From positions 1-8,519 of the forward strand of contig JAEEPV010000230.1 in assembly GCA_016284975.1 (NCBI GenBank): 8,519 bases of DNA. Direction: 5' to 3'. The first letter of the stretch is position 1. Each line of letters begins with the position of its first letter. Made by a program: the position numbers and the translations under genes. The stretch is from Solobacterium sp. Its GTDB lineage: Bacteria; Bacillota_I; Bacilli_A; Erysipelotrichales; Erysipelotrichaceae. The notes under the pieces were generated by a model, which saw nothing but the letters and a program-made list of their open reading frames with translations, searched no databases and was not told the origin of the DNA. This document shows positions 1-5,694 of this stretch, in pieces.

Positions 1-783
1 AAGAATCGTCATCGTCTGGTTCAGGTTTACTTCCATCCGGGAGTTATATAAATCCCGTACCTGAATGGTATGTTCCCGCAGGGAAACCGCGGAGTCATAG
101 CGGCGCATAATCCGATTCATGAACAGATGCATATACCGCAGATTCTTCTCCTGGAAGAATCCGTTTTCATTTTCTTCCAGCTCCTGTGTCATATCGATCA
201 CCTGCTCATAATGTACCAGCAGTACCCGTACATTACTGCGGATTTCATTAACACGTGCCAATCCATCTTTCACAGGAGAAACCAGGATCATATCTTCGAT
301 CTGGTTCAGTTCCTGTTCATACTGTTCCATCAGCGGCAGATCCTTTTCCACGAGCTGTTCCAGAAAGTCATACAGGAAGCGTTCCAGGCATGGTTCCCGC
401 CAGTGCTTCCGTTTCCGGATTTCCTGTATCATCGCTTCTGCGGTTCCGCTGTTGTCGATGAAAACAACTCCCTTTTCATCAAGCGCAAAGGCAAAACAGG
501 CAGGCGGAGCTTCGAGATCGTCACGGTTTGGTATCTGGAATGATCCGGTCAGAGAATCATAGTTCACTTCTGCTTTGGTATTGTGAATCCCCTCGATATC
601 CAGTTCCATGTCAAGATCGATTCCCAGATCAAACAGATTCCCTTCTTCTTCCCATTGCGAAAGCGTCAGCACCGCTGCATACTGATGTTTCTTCTGACTG
701 TGAAGCTCTTCTGCGGTACATTCCCGCATGTTTTCATCCAGCAAGTAATATCCCATTGTTTTCTTCCCGTTCATTTCGCTCAT
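1..783 (-). CDS. CorA-like divalent metal cation transporter, N-terminal part (cut by window edge)
   Basis: Reading leftward from ATG at 783, an open frame of 261 codons continues to the first base, so the C-terminus lies outside the window. The N-terminal part is acidic and soluble. From about residue 130 it becomes long charged helices (FLYDFLEQLVEKD, then YEQELNQIEDMI), and the last visible residues, IQVRDLYNSRMEVNLNQTM, closely match the stalk helix that leads into the first membrane helix of CorA-type Mg2+/Co2+ channels. The family's two C-terminal membrane helices and the GMN selectivity motif should follow, about 50-60 residues, but cannot be seen. An in-frame ATG at 774 is the other possible start; the Shine-Dalgarno is weak for both (A-rich AAAGAAA upstream). 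The gene lies 58 bp after the lipoprotein gene on the same strand with no terminator between, so they may be co-transcribed, though a TATAAA at 804-809 could be a separate -10. Expected role: divalent-metal transport at the cytoplasmic membrane. Confidence 0.85.
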   Translation of the reverse strand, partial: MSEMNGKKTMGYYLLDENMRECTAEELHSQKKHQYAAVLTLSQWEEEGNLFDLGIDLDMELDIEGIHNTKAEVNYDSLTGSFQIPNRDDLEAPPACFAFALDEKGVVFIDNSGTAEAMIQEIRKRKHWREPCLERFLYDFLEQLVEKDLPLMEQYEQELNQIEDMILVSPVKDGLARVNEIRSNVRVLLVHYEQVIDMTQELEENENGFFQEKNLRYMHLFMNRIMRRYDSAVSLREHTIQVRDLYNSRMEVNLNQTMTIL

Positions 784-841
784 CTGAGCATTATTTCTTT
801 TATTTTATAGTTCTTTATCTCCAAATAAATCGAACTTTGCA

Positions 842-1684
842 TTATTCGCTTTCACTCTGTCCAAGCAGTTTCAGAAGAAATTCTTTCCAGAGCGGCGCCA
901 TCAGACCGTGCGCTTTACTGTTGGGATGAACACCCGGATCCTGTCTTCCGTTCTCATTAAAGTACTCAAGCCGGTCCATGTCATAATTCGGATCAAAGAG
1001 ATTCGCATTATAGAGATCCAGTACCGGTATGTTATGCCGCTGTGCCACTGCCTTCAGCAGCTCCACATACTGATCGCACTCTTCTCTGGATACGCCCCAG
1101 TACATGATCGAATCGGTCGCACTGCTGTATCCTTCTCCAAGATTCCATGGGGTCGGCGTCGCGATGCCGATTGCGATATCGCCTGCCTTCTCCCGGATAT
1201 TTTCAATCGTCTGGTTCATACAGCCGCCGAGTGTTTCGGTTCCTTCATCTTCGGCCGTACCGACCACATAGCCCCTTCCAAGATCATTAAAGCTGCCGAA
1301 TATCGTAATCACATCCGCATCGGTAAAATCGATCTGTTCGATCCGCTCATAGAACGGCTCATAGGTGGCAGGTACTTTATAGCCGGTTGAACTGCGTCCG
1401 TAATTCTCAACTTCACACTGAAAGTCTTCCTGTACGTAGTCATAGTAATGGGTATCTGCCGCAATATTCTTTTCGGTAATACTGTCTCCCAGTACGATCC
1501 ACCTGATCGAAGAAGGATCAAATGACGGTTCCGGAGTCGGCTCTGCCGTTTCTTCCACCGGCACTTCCGTTTCCGCCACGGGCAGCTCGGTTTCTTCCGG
1601 CACCGGTACCGGTTTTTTCTGACATCCGCCGAACAGGAACGGAATCAGGCTGAGTATCAGCAGTTTACGAACGGTATGTTTCAT
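842..1684 (-). CDS. SGNH/GDSL-type hydrolase lipoprotein
   Basis: 280 residues. The N-terminus is a lipoprotein signal: basic MKHTVRK, a hydrophobic stretch, then the lipobox LFGGC with Cys21 as the predicted lipidation site. A Pro/Glu/Thr-rich linker (about 25-55) follows and would hold the enzyme off the membrane. The catalytic domain has the SGNH blocks: GDSIT with nucleophile Ser68, a glycine in NYGRSSTGY (94-102), GSFND with Asn133, and a C-terminal DPGVHPNS with His253. The aspartate (249) is four residues before the histidine rather than the usual three. The fold hydrolyses ester, acyl or O-acetyl groups on lipids or cell-surface carbohydrates; the substrate cannot be told. I start at ATG 1684 because GGAG lies about 7 nt upstream; a TTG at 1696 would overlap that ribosome binding site. 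It follows the transporter-fusion gene by 65 bp, with no convincing terminator between. Confidence 0.9.
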   Translation of the reverse strand: MKHTVRKLLILSLIPFLFGGCQKKPVPVPEETELPVAETEVPVEETAEPTPEPSFDPSSIRWIVLGDSITEKNIAADTHYYDYVQEDFQCEVENYGRSSTGYKVPATYEPFYERIEQIDFTDADVITIFGSFNDLGRGYVVGTAEDEGTETLGGCMNQTIENIREKAGDIAIGIATPTPWNLGEGYSSATDSIMYWGVSREECDQYVELLKAVAQRHNIPVLDLYNANLFDPNYDMDRLEYFNENGRQDPGVHPNSKAHGLMAPLWKEFLLKLLGQSESE

Positions 1685-1749
1685 TGAAGTCTCCAATTAA
1701 TTCTTAGTTGTTTTTACATTATTTTCTTCAGAAATTAATTTTCTGTATT

Positions 1750-3357
1750 TTAACCAATTCCGGTTCCGGCTGTTTCTTTCTCCAGCACTTCCCGGTCGAT
1801 CAGATCCAGACTGTCAGCCTGCAGCAGCATTTCCAGATGCAGAAGGAACACACGGCCTCCGGTACACATAAAATCCATAATCATGACAAGTGCCGCACCA
1901 ATTACCAGTCCATCGGATGGAATTAACAGCTGGGCCATGATGACCGAAAGGCCGGAAATATTTCCGGCCGGTACCGGAGGTGTCGCAATTGAAAATAATG
2001 TCGCAAGGATCGCCAGTGTCACCCACCATCCGGCATCGGCATTCACCCCGTAATACGCCGCAAGAAATGCCGGTGCAATAATATATAACACCGTATAACT
2101 GCACCCAAACAGAACCGTACCAATGGGATATGCCATTCCGGAAAATGCGGTATCGATACCCAGTTTCTTTTCGCTGACCTCAAGTGCCGGAACAATGGTA
2201 GAGGATGAAGATGCGGTTGAAAATGCGATCAGAAAATTCGGCAGGATGATCGACAACAGTGCCCTGGGCTTCACTTTCAGTTTCTTTGAAGCCACCAGGA
2301 GATAAATCACCATAAACGCCAGGGTAAGTACAACACCGAGCAGCAGCGGTTTCCAGAACAGGATCAGCTGTTCTCCGCCACCGTTCCAGAACTGAATGAC
2401 AAGCGAAGAGAATATATACATCGGCAGAAGCCCGCACACAATCATCATGATGCGCAGCGTCAGAAGCTGTGCCTGGGAAAACAGTTTCCGCAGATCTTCG
2501 GTGCGGTTTCCCATCATCAGAAGGACGGCACCGGTAACGGTTCCCAGAACGAGGACCTGCAGCATAATGCCTTCGAGAAACGGGATGACCGGATTGGAAG
2601 GAAGAATTCCGAAAATCATTTTCAGCACCGCGTATACCGGTGCCCCCATACTGCCCCCGGATTTAAGCGGAAATACGAAACTCACTGCAGCCGTACTGAT
2701 ACCTGCAATCAGTAATGTTATCAACAGGTATCGGGAAATCATCTTTTTCCCGACCCGTCCAAGCGCCGCGGTACTTCCGATTCCGCAGATACCGGTCACA
2801 ACATTCAGATAGATCAACAGACCAATGAACGTATTGAGAAGATTCAGAAATCCGTCTTTCAGAAACAGAAGCACATATTCTGTAATTCCTGTCTTTACAC
2901 CTTCCGGAAGAAACTTTCCGAAATAACCGATTATGACCGCAGCGACAAAACAGCCGATCATGACCCATTCCGGGCGAGGCTTGGCCCTGGTTACCCGAAG
3001 AATCAGTTCATTCTTTCCATTCCGCCACCGCCAGAACGGAAGGATGCCGGTACGCTCCAGAATGGCAGCCGTAAATTCCTCGGCTTCATTGTTCGCCGTT
3101 TTTGTCGGATCGTATTGTTCTCCGTCATAACAGATTCTCAGTTCCCAGACACCAAACCTTCTTCGAAAAGACAGAACCGCATCGATCGATTCCGCTTCAT
3201 GAACACGAATACTGTTCAACAGTTCTTCCATCGTCAGACGGATCCGGGTAATATCTGTATTTTTGACACCGGCTTCTTCAAGCCAGCTGTGGATCGTTTC
3301 CGATGCGTCATCCACTCCCGCCCGATCCAGACGGATGCTTTTCTCATATTTCTTCAT
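1750..3357 (-). CDS. Fusion: RsbW/histidine-kinase-like ATP-binding domain plus SDF (dicarboxylate/amino acid:cation symporter) domain
   Basis: 535 residues. Residues 1-125 look like a GHKL/HATPase_c domain of the RsbW type: an N-box with ExxxN geometry (E44 to N48 in MEELLNSI), a degenerate G1-like segment YDGEQYDP (77-84), and no clear glycine-rich G2 lid. Residues 130-512 form a polytopic membrane domain resembling the GltPh/DctA family: LPEGVKTG (150-157), LGRVGKK (199-205), the HP1 serine-rich loop ASSSST (382-387), the HP2-like ATPPVPAG (458-465), and a last helix with D495 and R502. The NMDGT cation-binding signature is replaced by FGCSY (417-421), and the position equal to GltPh Asp394 is Thr499. 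The length of the transporter part (about 400 residues) is normal for the family, so this looks like a whole transporter with an added cytoplasmic N-terminal domain. Start: ATG 3357 with GGAG 9 nt upstream. Likely role: membrane uptake of a small carboxylate or amino acid, possibly regulated by the ATP-binding domain (inference). Confidence 0.85.
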   Translation of the reverse strand: MKKYEKSIRLDRAGVDDASETIHSWLEEAGVKNTDITRIRLTMEELLNSIRVHEAESIDAVLSFRRRFGVWELRICYDGEQYDPTKTANNEAEEFTAAILERTGILPFWRWRNGKNELILRVTRAKPRPEWVMIGCFVAAVIIGYFGKFLPEGVKTGITEYVLLFLKDGFLNLLNTFIGLLIYLNVVTGICGIGSTAALGRVGKKMISRYLLITLLIAGISTAAVSFVFPLKSGGSMGAPVYAVLKMIFGILPSNPVIPFLEGIMLQVLVLGTVTGAVLLMMGNRTEDLRKLFSQAQLLTLRIMMIVCGLLPMYIFSSLVIQFWNGGGEQLILFWKPLLLGVVLTLAFMVIYLLVASKKLKVKPRALLSIILPNFLIAFSTASSSSTIVPALEVSEKKLGIDTAFSGMAYPIGTVLFGCSYTVLYIIAPAFLAAYYGVNADAGWWVTLAILATLFSIATPPVPAGNISGLSVIMAQLLIPSDGLVIGAALVMIMDFMCTGGRVFLLHLEMLLQADSLDLIDREVLEKETAGTGIG

Positions 3358-3385
3358 AACGGGTCACTCCGTTGTCACGTTCGTA

Positions 3386-3413
3386 ATTATCGCAGATACA
3401 GACAATTCTGCAA
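3386..3413 (-). promoter_or_regulatory. Candidate promoter for the ATP-binding/SDF fusion gene
   Basis: On the minus strand TTGCAG (3413-3408) and GATAAT (3391-3386) are separated by 16 nt. The -10 is a 5/6 match, the -35 only 3/6. The predicted start of transcription, near 3379, would give a leader of about 20 nt containing the GGAG ribosome binding site. By eye only. Confidence 0.4.
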
Positions 3414-3417
3414 TTGT
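3402..3417. repeat. Perfect 6-bp inverted repeat overlapping the -35, possible operator
   Basis: ACAATT and AATTGT flank CTGC (16 bp in all). The element overlaps the candidate -35 of the fusion gene and lies just after the GNAT stop codon. No T-run follows it on the minus strand, so an operator is likelier than a terminator. Confidence 0.4.
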
Positions 3418-3433
3418 TAATGATAATGGAAAA

Positions 3434-3889
3434 CTAATTAAGCTTCAGTTCCATGAAGTTATGATTCTTAACAAATCCAAAATCGGTATACAGGAGAACT
3501 CCCTGATCGGAAGCAGTGATCTGTATCACCCCGCAGCCATACGCTTTCGCCTCTTTGGATACCCGTTTCAGCAGTTCTCTTGCGATCCCTTTTCGGCGAT
3601 AGTTTGGATCGGTATACATACTGGACAGCAGTGCAATCTTTCCGCTGGGACAGGAATAATACGGCGGCTTTTCCACAAACGAGATTCCGCTTGTCGCAAT
3701 AATCTTTCCCTGATCCAAAGCCAGCCAGGAGACAAACGTCCCGTCTTTCATGTGCCGTTCATAGTAATCTCGCAATGCCGGTGTCAGATCAACCGTCGCT
3801 TCTGCACCTTCCTCTTTAAGCTGACGGATTCGCAACTGAATGAATATATCAAGATCTTCCGGTCTGAGTTTTCGGTAGATTAATTCCAT
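3434..3889 (-). CDS. GNAT-family N-acetyltransferase
   Basis: 151 residues, normal for a single-domain GNAT. The N-terminus MELIYRKLRPEDLDIFIQL is the typical first strand and helix of the fold. SWLALDQGKIIATSGISF (54-71) is the central strand pair. TDPNYRRKGIARELLKRV (93-110) contains motif A, with the R-R-K-G-I-A acetyl-CoA pyrophosphate loop at 98-103. The segment ending in LYTDFGFVKNHNFMEL is the usual C-terminal YxxxGF-type ending. It should transfer an acetyl group from acetyl-CoA to an amine; the substrate is not predictable. AAAGGA lies about 8 nt before ATG 3889. It is 114 bp downstream of the toxin gene and 76 bp upstream of the transporter-fusion gene, all on the minus strand. Confidence 0.9.
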   Translation of the reverse strand: MELIYRKLRPEDLDIFIQLRIRQLKEEGAEATVDLTPALRDYYERHMKDGTFVSWLALDQGKIIATSGISFVEKPPYYSCPSGKIALLSSMYTDPNYRRKGIARELLKRVSKEAKAYGCGVIQITASDQGVLLYTDFGFVKNHNFMELKLN

Positions 3890-4003
3890 AGTCGTTTTCC
3901 TTTATACGTTTTTGTTCATATGAGAATCCCTGTTATTGCAGGAACAGCTGTTACTGTTTCACTGCGCAGATATCGATAAAAATTCCTTTCTCTCAGGTAC
4001 CTG

Positions 4004-4327
4004 CTAATCCTTTCTGTCAGAACCAAGAAGAATCTGAATATAATTCGATTTCCACGGAAGTATTCTTGACACCAGCAACACGTCATCACGCACAACATAA
4101 AAAACTATATATGCTTTAAAAACGACGTAATAATAGCTTGTAAAGCCACCATTAAAATTTAGAGGTGCTCCGCTATATGGAAAAGAATTCTTATCTATTA
4201 TTGTTTGTTGTAATTCCTGAATGTATTTGTCTGCAGTATCAAAATCAGCAGATGCCTCCAGTACCCCCGTCCATATCTGATCCAGATCAGATAATGCATC
4301 ATCAGAATACAGAAGCTGAACGCTCAC
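4004..4327 (-). CDS. Type II toxin of the RelE/ParE superfamily
   Basis: 107 residues starting at GTG 4327. The N-terminal strand and acidic helix (YSDDALSDLDQIWTGVL, 7-23), a long second helix (KYIQELQQTIIDK), the FPYSGAPL turn and the C-terminal strands YYYVVFKAYIVFYVV followed by LLVSRILPWKSNYIQIL (84-100, with Arg88) match the RelE/ParE fold. Family members are mRNA interferases (RelE type) or gyrase poisons (ParE type); which applies here is unclear. The start codon overlaps the antitoxin stop as GTGA, and AAGGAAGG lies about 8 nt upstream, so the pair is translationally coupled. Base composition is clearly more AT-rich than the flanking genes. Confidence 0.88.
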   Translation of the reverse strand: MSVQLLYSDDALSDLDQIWTGVLEASADFDTADKYIQELQQTIIDKNSFPYSGAPLNFNGGFTSYYYVVFKAYIVFYVVRDDVLLVSRILPWKSNYIQILLGSDRKD

Positions 4328-4611
4328 TTAGATGACCTTCCTTCCAAATCTTTACGTTTTTTAGAAAAATACATATTTACATCTTTCTCAGAATGCCACC
4401 CTTTTTCACGTCCAGATTCCAAACCTTTGTTGAGTTCTGTAAGAAGCTGAACCATTGCCAAAGCTTCTTCATACTTTTTATCGTCTTCAATGGAGTGAAC
4501 ACTATATTGTCCTTTTCCGTTCTTTGTGAGATAAACAGGTTTATCCGGTTTTACTTTTTCAAGAATTTTCCCGTAATTTCTTAATTCTGAAATTGGCTCA
4601 ATATTAGGCAT
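4324..4611 (-). CDS. Phd/YefM-family antitoxin
   Basis: 95 residues. The N-terminal 50 residues (PNIEPISELRNY, then KPVYLTKNGKGQYSV) are a close match to the Phd/YefM DNA-binding fold. The charged C-terminal part (LLTELNKGLESGREKGWHSEKDV) is the usual toxin-wrapping segment that is disordered without toxin. It neutralises the toxin encoded immediately downstream and, as in the family, probably represses its own promoter. AGGAGG at 4627-4622 lies 10 nt before ATG 4611. The stop codon overlaps the toxin start. Confidence 0.92.
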   Translation of the reverse strand: MPNIEPISELRNYGKILEKVKPDKPVYLTKNGKGQYSVHSIEDDKKYEEALAMVQLLTELNKGLESGREKGWHSEKDVNMYFSKKRKDLEGRSSK

Positions 4612-4645
4612 TTATGTCTATCCTCCTGATTTAAGCATATTTTCT

Positions 4646-4702
4646 TTCGAAGAATATTTCTATATATTATTCGAATTTTTTGTCGAATCTTCTGCCATCG
4701 AA
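4646..4702. promoter_or_regulatory. Cluster of four TCGAA elements, likely toxin-antitoxin operator
   Basis: TCGAA occurs at 4647, 4671, 4683 and 4698. Two are full TTCGAA palindromes exactly 24 bp apart (4646-4651 and 4670-4675). ATTCGA at 4669 and TCGAAT at 4683 form an inverted repeat around an 8-bp spacer. The cluster covers the candidate promoter, where Phd-type antitoxins usually bind. Binding is inferred. Confidence 0.45.
4659..4686 (-). promoter_or_regulatory. Candidate toxin-antitoxin promoter
   Basis: On the minus strand TCGACA (4686-4681, 5/6 match to the -35) is followed after 16 nt by TATAGA (4664-4659). The start of transcription would be near 4652, giving a leader of about 40 nt that contains the AGGAGG site. 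The promoter elements are interleaved with the TCGAA cluster. Confidence 0.45.
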
Positions 4703-4844
4703 CGGATAAGCATTATTTCAGGTTTTCAGATACATACGACATCCAACCGCGGTCAACAATGACCTTCCTCCCTCCTGCACTTAACCTTTAGCCGCGAACG
4801 AGGATTCCCTTCATATTTCTTAGTTATAATTGGTTTACAATAGT
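4703..4844. other. Intergenic stretch with little recognisable content
   Basis: I see no gene here. It holds a small hairpin, GGTCA-ACAA-TGACC (4751-4764), with no T-run after it, an isolated perfect TATAAT (4825-4830) without a credible -35, and the first copy of a 14-bp imperfect direct repeat (ATACATACGACATC at 4730; ATACATACGGAATC at 4851). Confidence 0.4.
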
Positions 4845-4873
4845 TTGGAAATACATACGGAATCAAATATAAA
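4845..4873 (+). promoter_or_regulatory. Candidate promoter of the three-gene operon
   Basis: TTGGAA (4845-4850, 4/6) and TATAAA (4868-4873, 5/6) are 17 nt apart. Transcription would start near 4880, about 80 nt before the first ATG, leaving the hairpin at 4887-4908 in the leader. Confidence 0.5.
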
Positions 4874-4874
4874 A

Positions 4875-4920
4875 GGATGAATTCATCTCCGGTTTATGGA
4901 AGCCGGAGTCTTCTTCATCC
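4875..4920 (-). terminator. Nested inverted repeat: minus-strand intrinsic terminator or leader hairpin
   Basis: An outer 7-bp stem, GGATGAA (4875-4881) with TTCATCC (4914-4920), encloses an inner 9-bp stem with one G-U pair and an ATGG loop on the plus strand (CTCCGGTTT with AAGCCGGAG, about 4887-4908). On the minus strand the full hairpin is followed directly by TTTTATATTT, the form of an intrinsic terminator. On the plus strand the tail is only moderately T-rich (TCTTCTTCATCC), and the left arm of the outer stem lies largely before the predicted transcription start. Confidence 0.45.
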
Positions 4921-4959
4921 GTGATAATGACAAAACTGCTATACAAAAAGGAGGGAGCG

Positions 4960-5436
4960 ATGGGCAGTAAACTGTTTGAGCCAGCCTGTTGGAATAACTG
5001 GACGTTAACAACCCTATATGTTTACTACGCTTCATCCGAAGTACTCCGTCTTGACCCCGTTCTGGACCGGCTTCTTTTGGAAAATATCGCAAGAAATGCC
5101 AGCGGCAGTGTACAGAAGGCAGCCCTCCGCAGACTGAAGCTTGATACCGTACCGGAACCGGAACTTGTTTCTGATGATTTCTTTGATGAAGAATATCTGC
5201 TTCTTCAGGAACAGGTGAAACGTGTCACTTCCATTGATACACTGTTGGAAGCCGCAGAACACGGTCCTGAGATGATTGCCCGTTTTGCATTTTCCAGGCT
5301 TACCGGTCATGTATTCCCTGCTCCGGAAGCAGATCATCTCAGTCACCGCACCTATGAATGCGGAGTCCTGGACGGTCTTTCGGAAGAAGAGAAACAGGAA
5401 TTTGCAAAACACATCCGAAGCGAAAGAGGCTGGTAA
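4960..5436 (+). CDS. Unrecognised helical protein with two HEAT-like segments, first gene of operon
   Basis: 158 residues; I do not recognise it. It looks all-helical and soluble. Two segments resemble each other: LLENIARNASGSVQKAALRRL (about 39-59) and LLEAAEHGPEMIARFAFSRL (95-114). Both have the pattern of a helix, a turn and a second helix ending in A-x-x-R-L, as in HEAT-like repeats. The C-terminal part is acidic (LSEEEKQEFAKHI). The start is ATG 4960 because AAGGAGG (4948-4954) lies 5 nt upstream; a GTG at 4921 is in frame, but the ribosome binding site favours the ATG. It is followed after 3 nt by the next gene. No signal peptide or membrane segment. A protein-interaction or adaptor role is possible but unproven. 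Confidence 0.8.
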   Translation: MGSKLFEPACWNNWTLTTLYVYYASSEVLRLDPVLDRLLLENIARNASGSVQKAALRRLKLDTVPEPELVSDDFFDEEYLLLQEQVKRVTSIDTLLEAAEHGPEMIARFAFSRLTGHVFPAPEADHLSHRTYECGVLDGLSEEEKQEFAKHIRSERGW

Positions 5437-5439
5437 TCC

Positions 5440-5694
5440 ATGGAACGGTCTTATCCATATTATCTTGTGAAAAAACTGAAGATTCAGGATGTGGCAAAAG
5501 CTCATCAGGATGAAGATCTTCACAATATGGTCGTAAAGCTGAATGAAAGCTGTGAAGGCCGTGGACGCATTGTGATCCGCTGGTCCGGAATCCCTATGGA
5601 AAACATGGTGATGGCAGAAGCAGATACACAGGATCTTTGCAGGACCCTGCTGAAGGAATTTCTGAATGAAATGGAGAAGAGAGGTTATCTATGA
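5440..5694 (+). CDS. Unrecognised small protein (84 aa), second gene of operon
   Basis: 84 residues without a signal peptide or membrane helix. The pattern suggests a small alpha/beta protein: a basic start (YPYYLVKKLKIQDVAKAH), a strand-like GRIVIRWSGI (about 42-51), and a charged C-terminal helix (DLCRTLLKEFLNEMEKRGYL). It begins 3 nt after the upstream stop codon with a weak AGAGG about 10 nt before ATG, and its end overlaps the next start as ATGA. These junctions strongly suggest translational coupling and shared function. I cannot assign a family. Confidence 0.75.
   Translation: MERSYPYYLVKKLKIQDVAKAHQDEDLHNMVVKLNESCEGRGRIVIRWSGIPMENMVMAEADTQDLCRTLLKEFLNEMEKRGYL

Noticed and set aside
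70..543. Open frame of 157 codons on the plus strand
   Set aside because: It lies antisense to the CorA-like gene, which has clear family similarity; this frame has no ribosome binding site and an unnatural composition.
1729..1745. Hairpin CAGAAA-TTAAT-TTTCTG between the fusion gene and the lipoprotein gene
   Set aside because: It is weak, all A/T inside, and lacks a T-run on the minus strand, so I do not call it a terminator.
3263..3883. Plus-strand frame of 206 codons
   Set aside because: It is antisense to the GNAT gene and the start of the transporter-fusion gene, both supported by motifs and ribosome binding sites.
3890..4003. Palindromes CAGGTACCTG and AACAGCTGTT after the toxin gene as terminator
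   Set aside because: Neither has a loop of usable size or a following T-run.
4612..4959. Attachment site or insertion-sequence remnant around the toxin-antitoxin pair
   Set aside because: No terminal inverted repeats, target duplication or transposase fragment could be found in the flanks.
5032..5523. Minus-strand frame of 163 codons
   Set aside because: It is antisense to the first two operon genes, which have better starts and tight spacing; no motif is visible.
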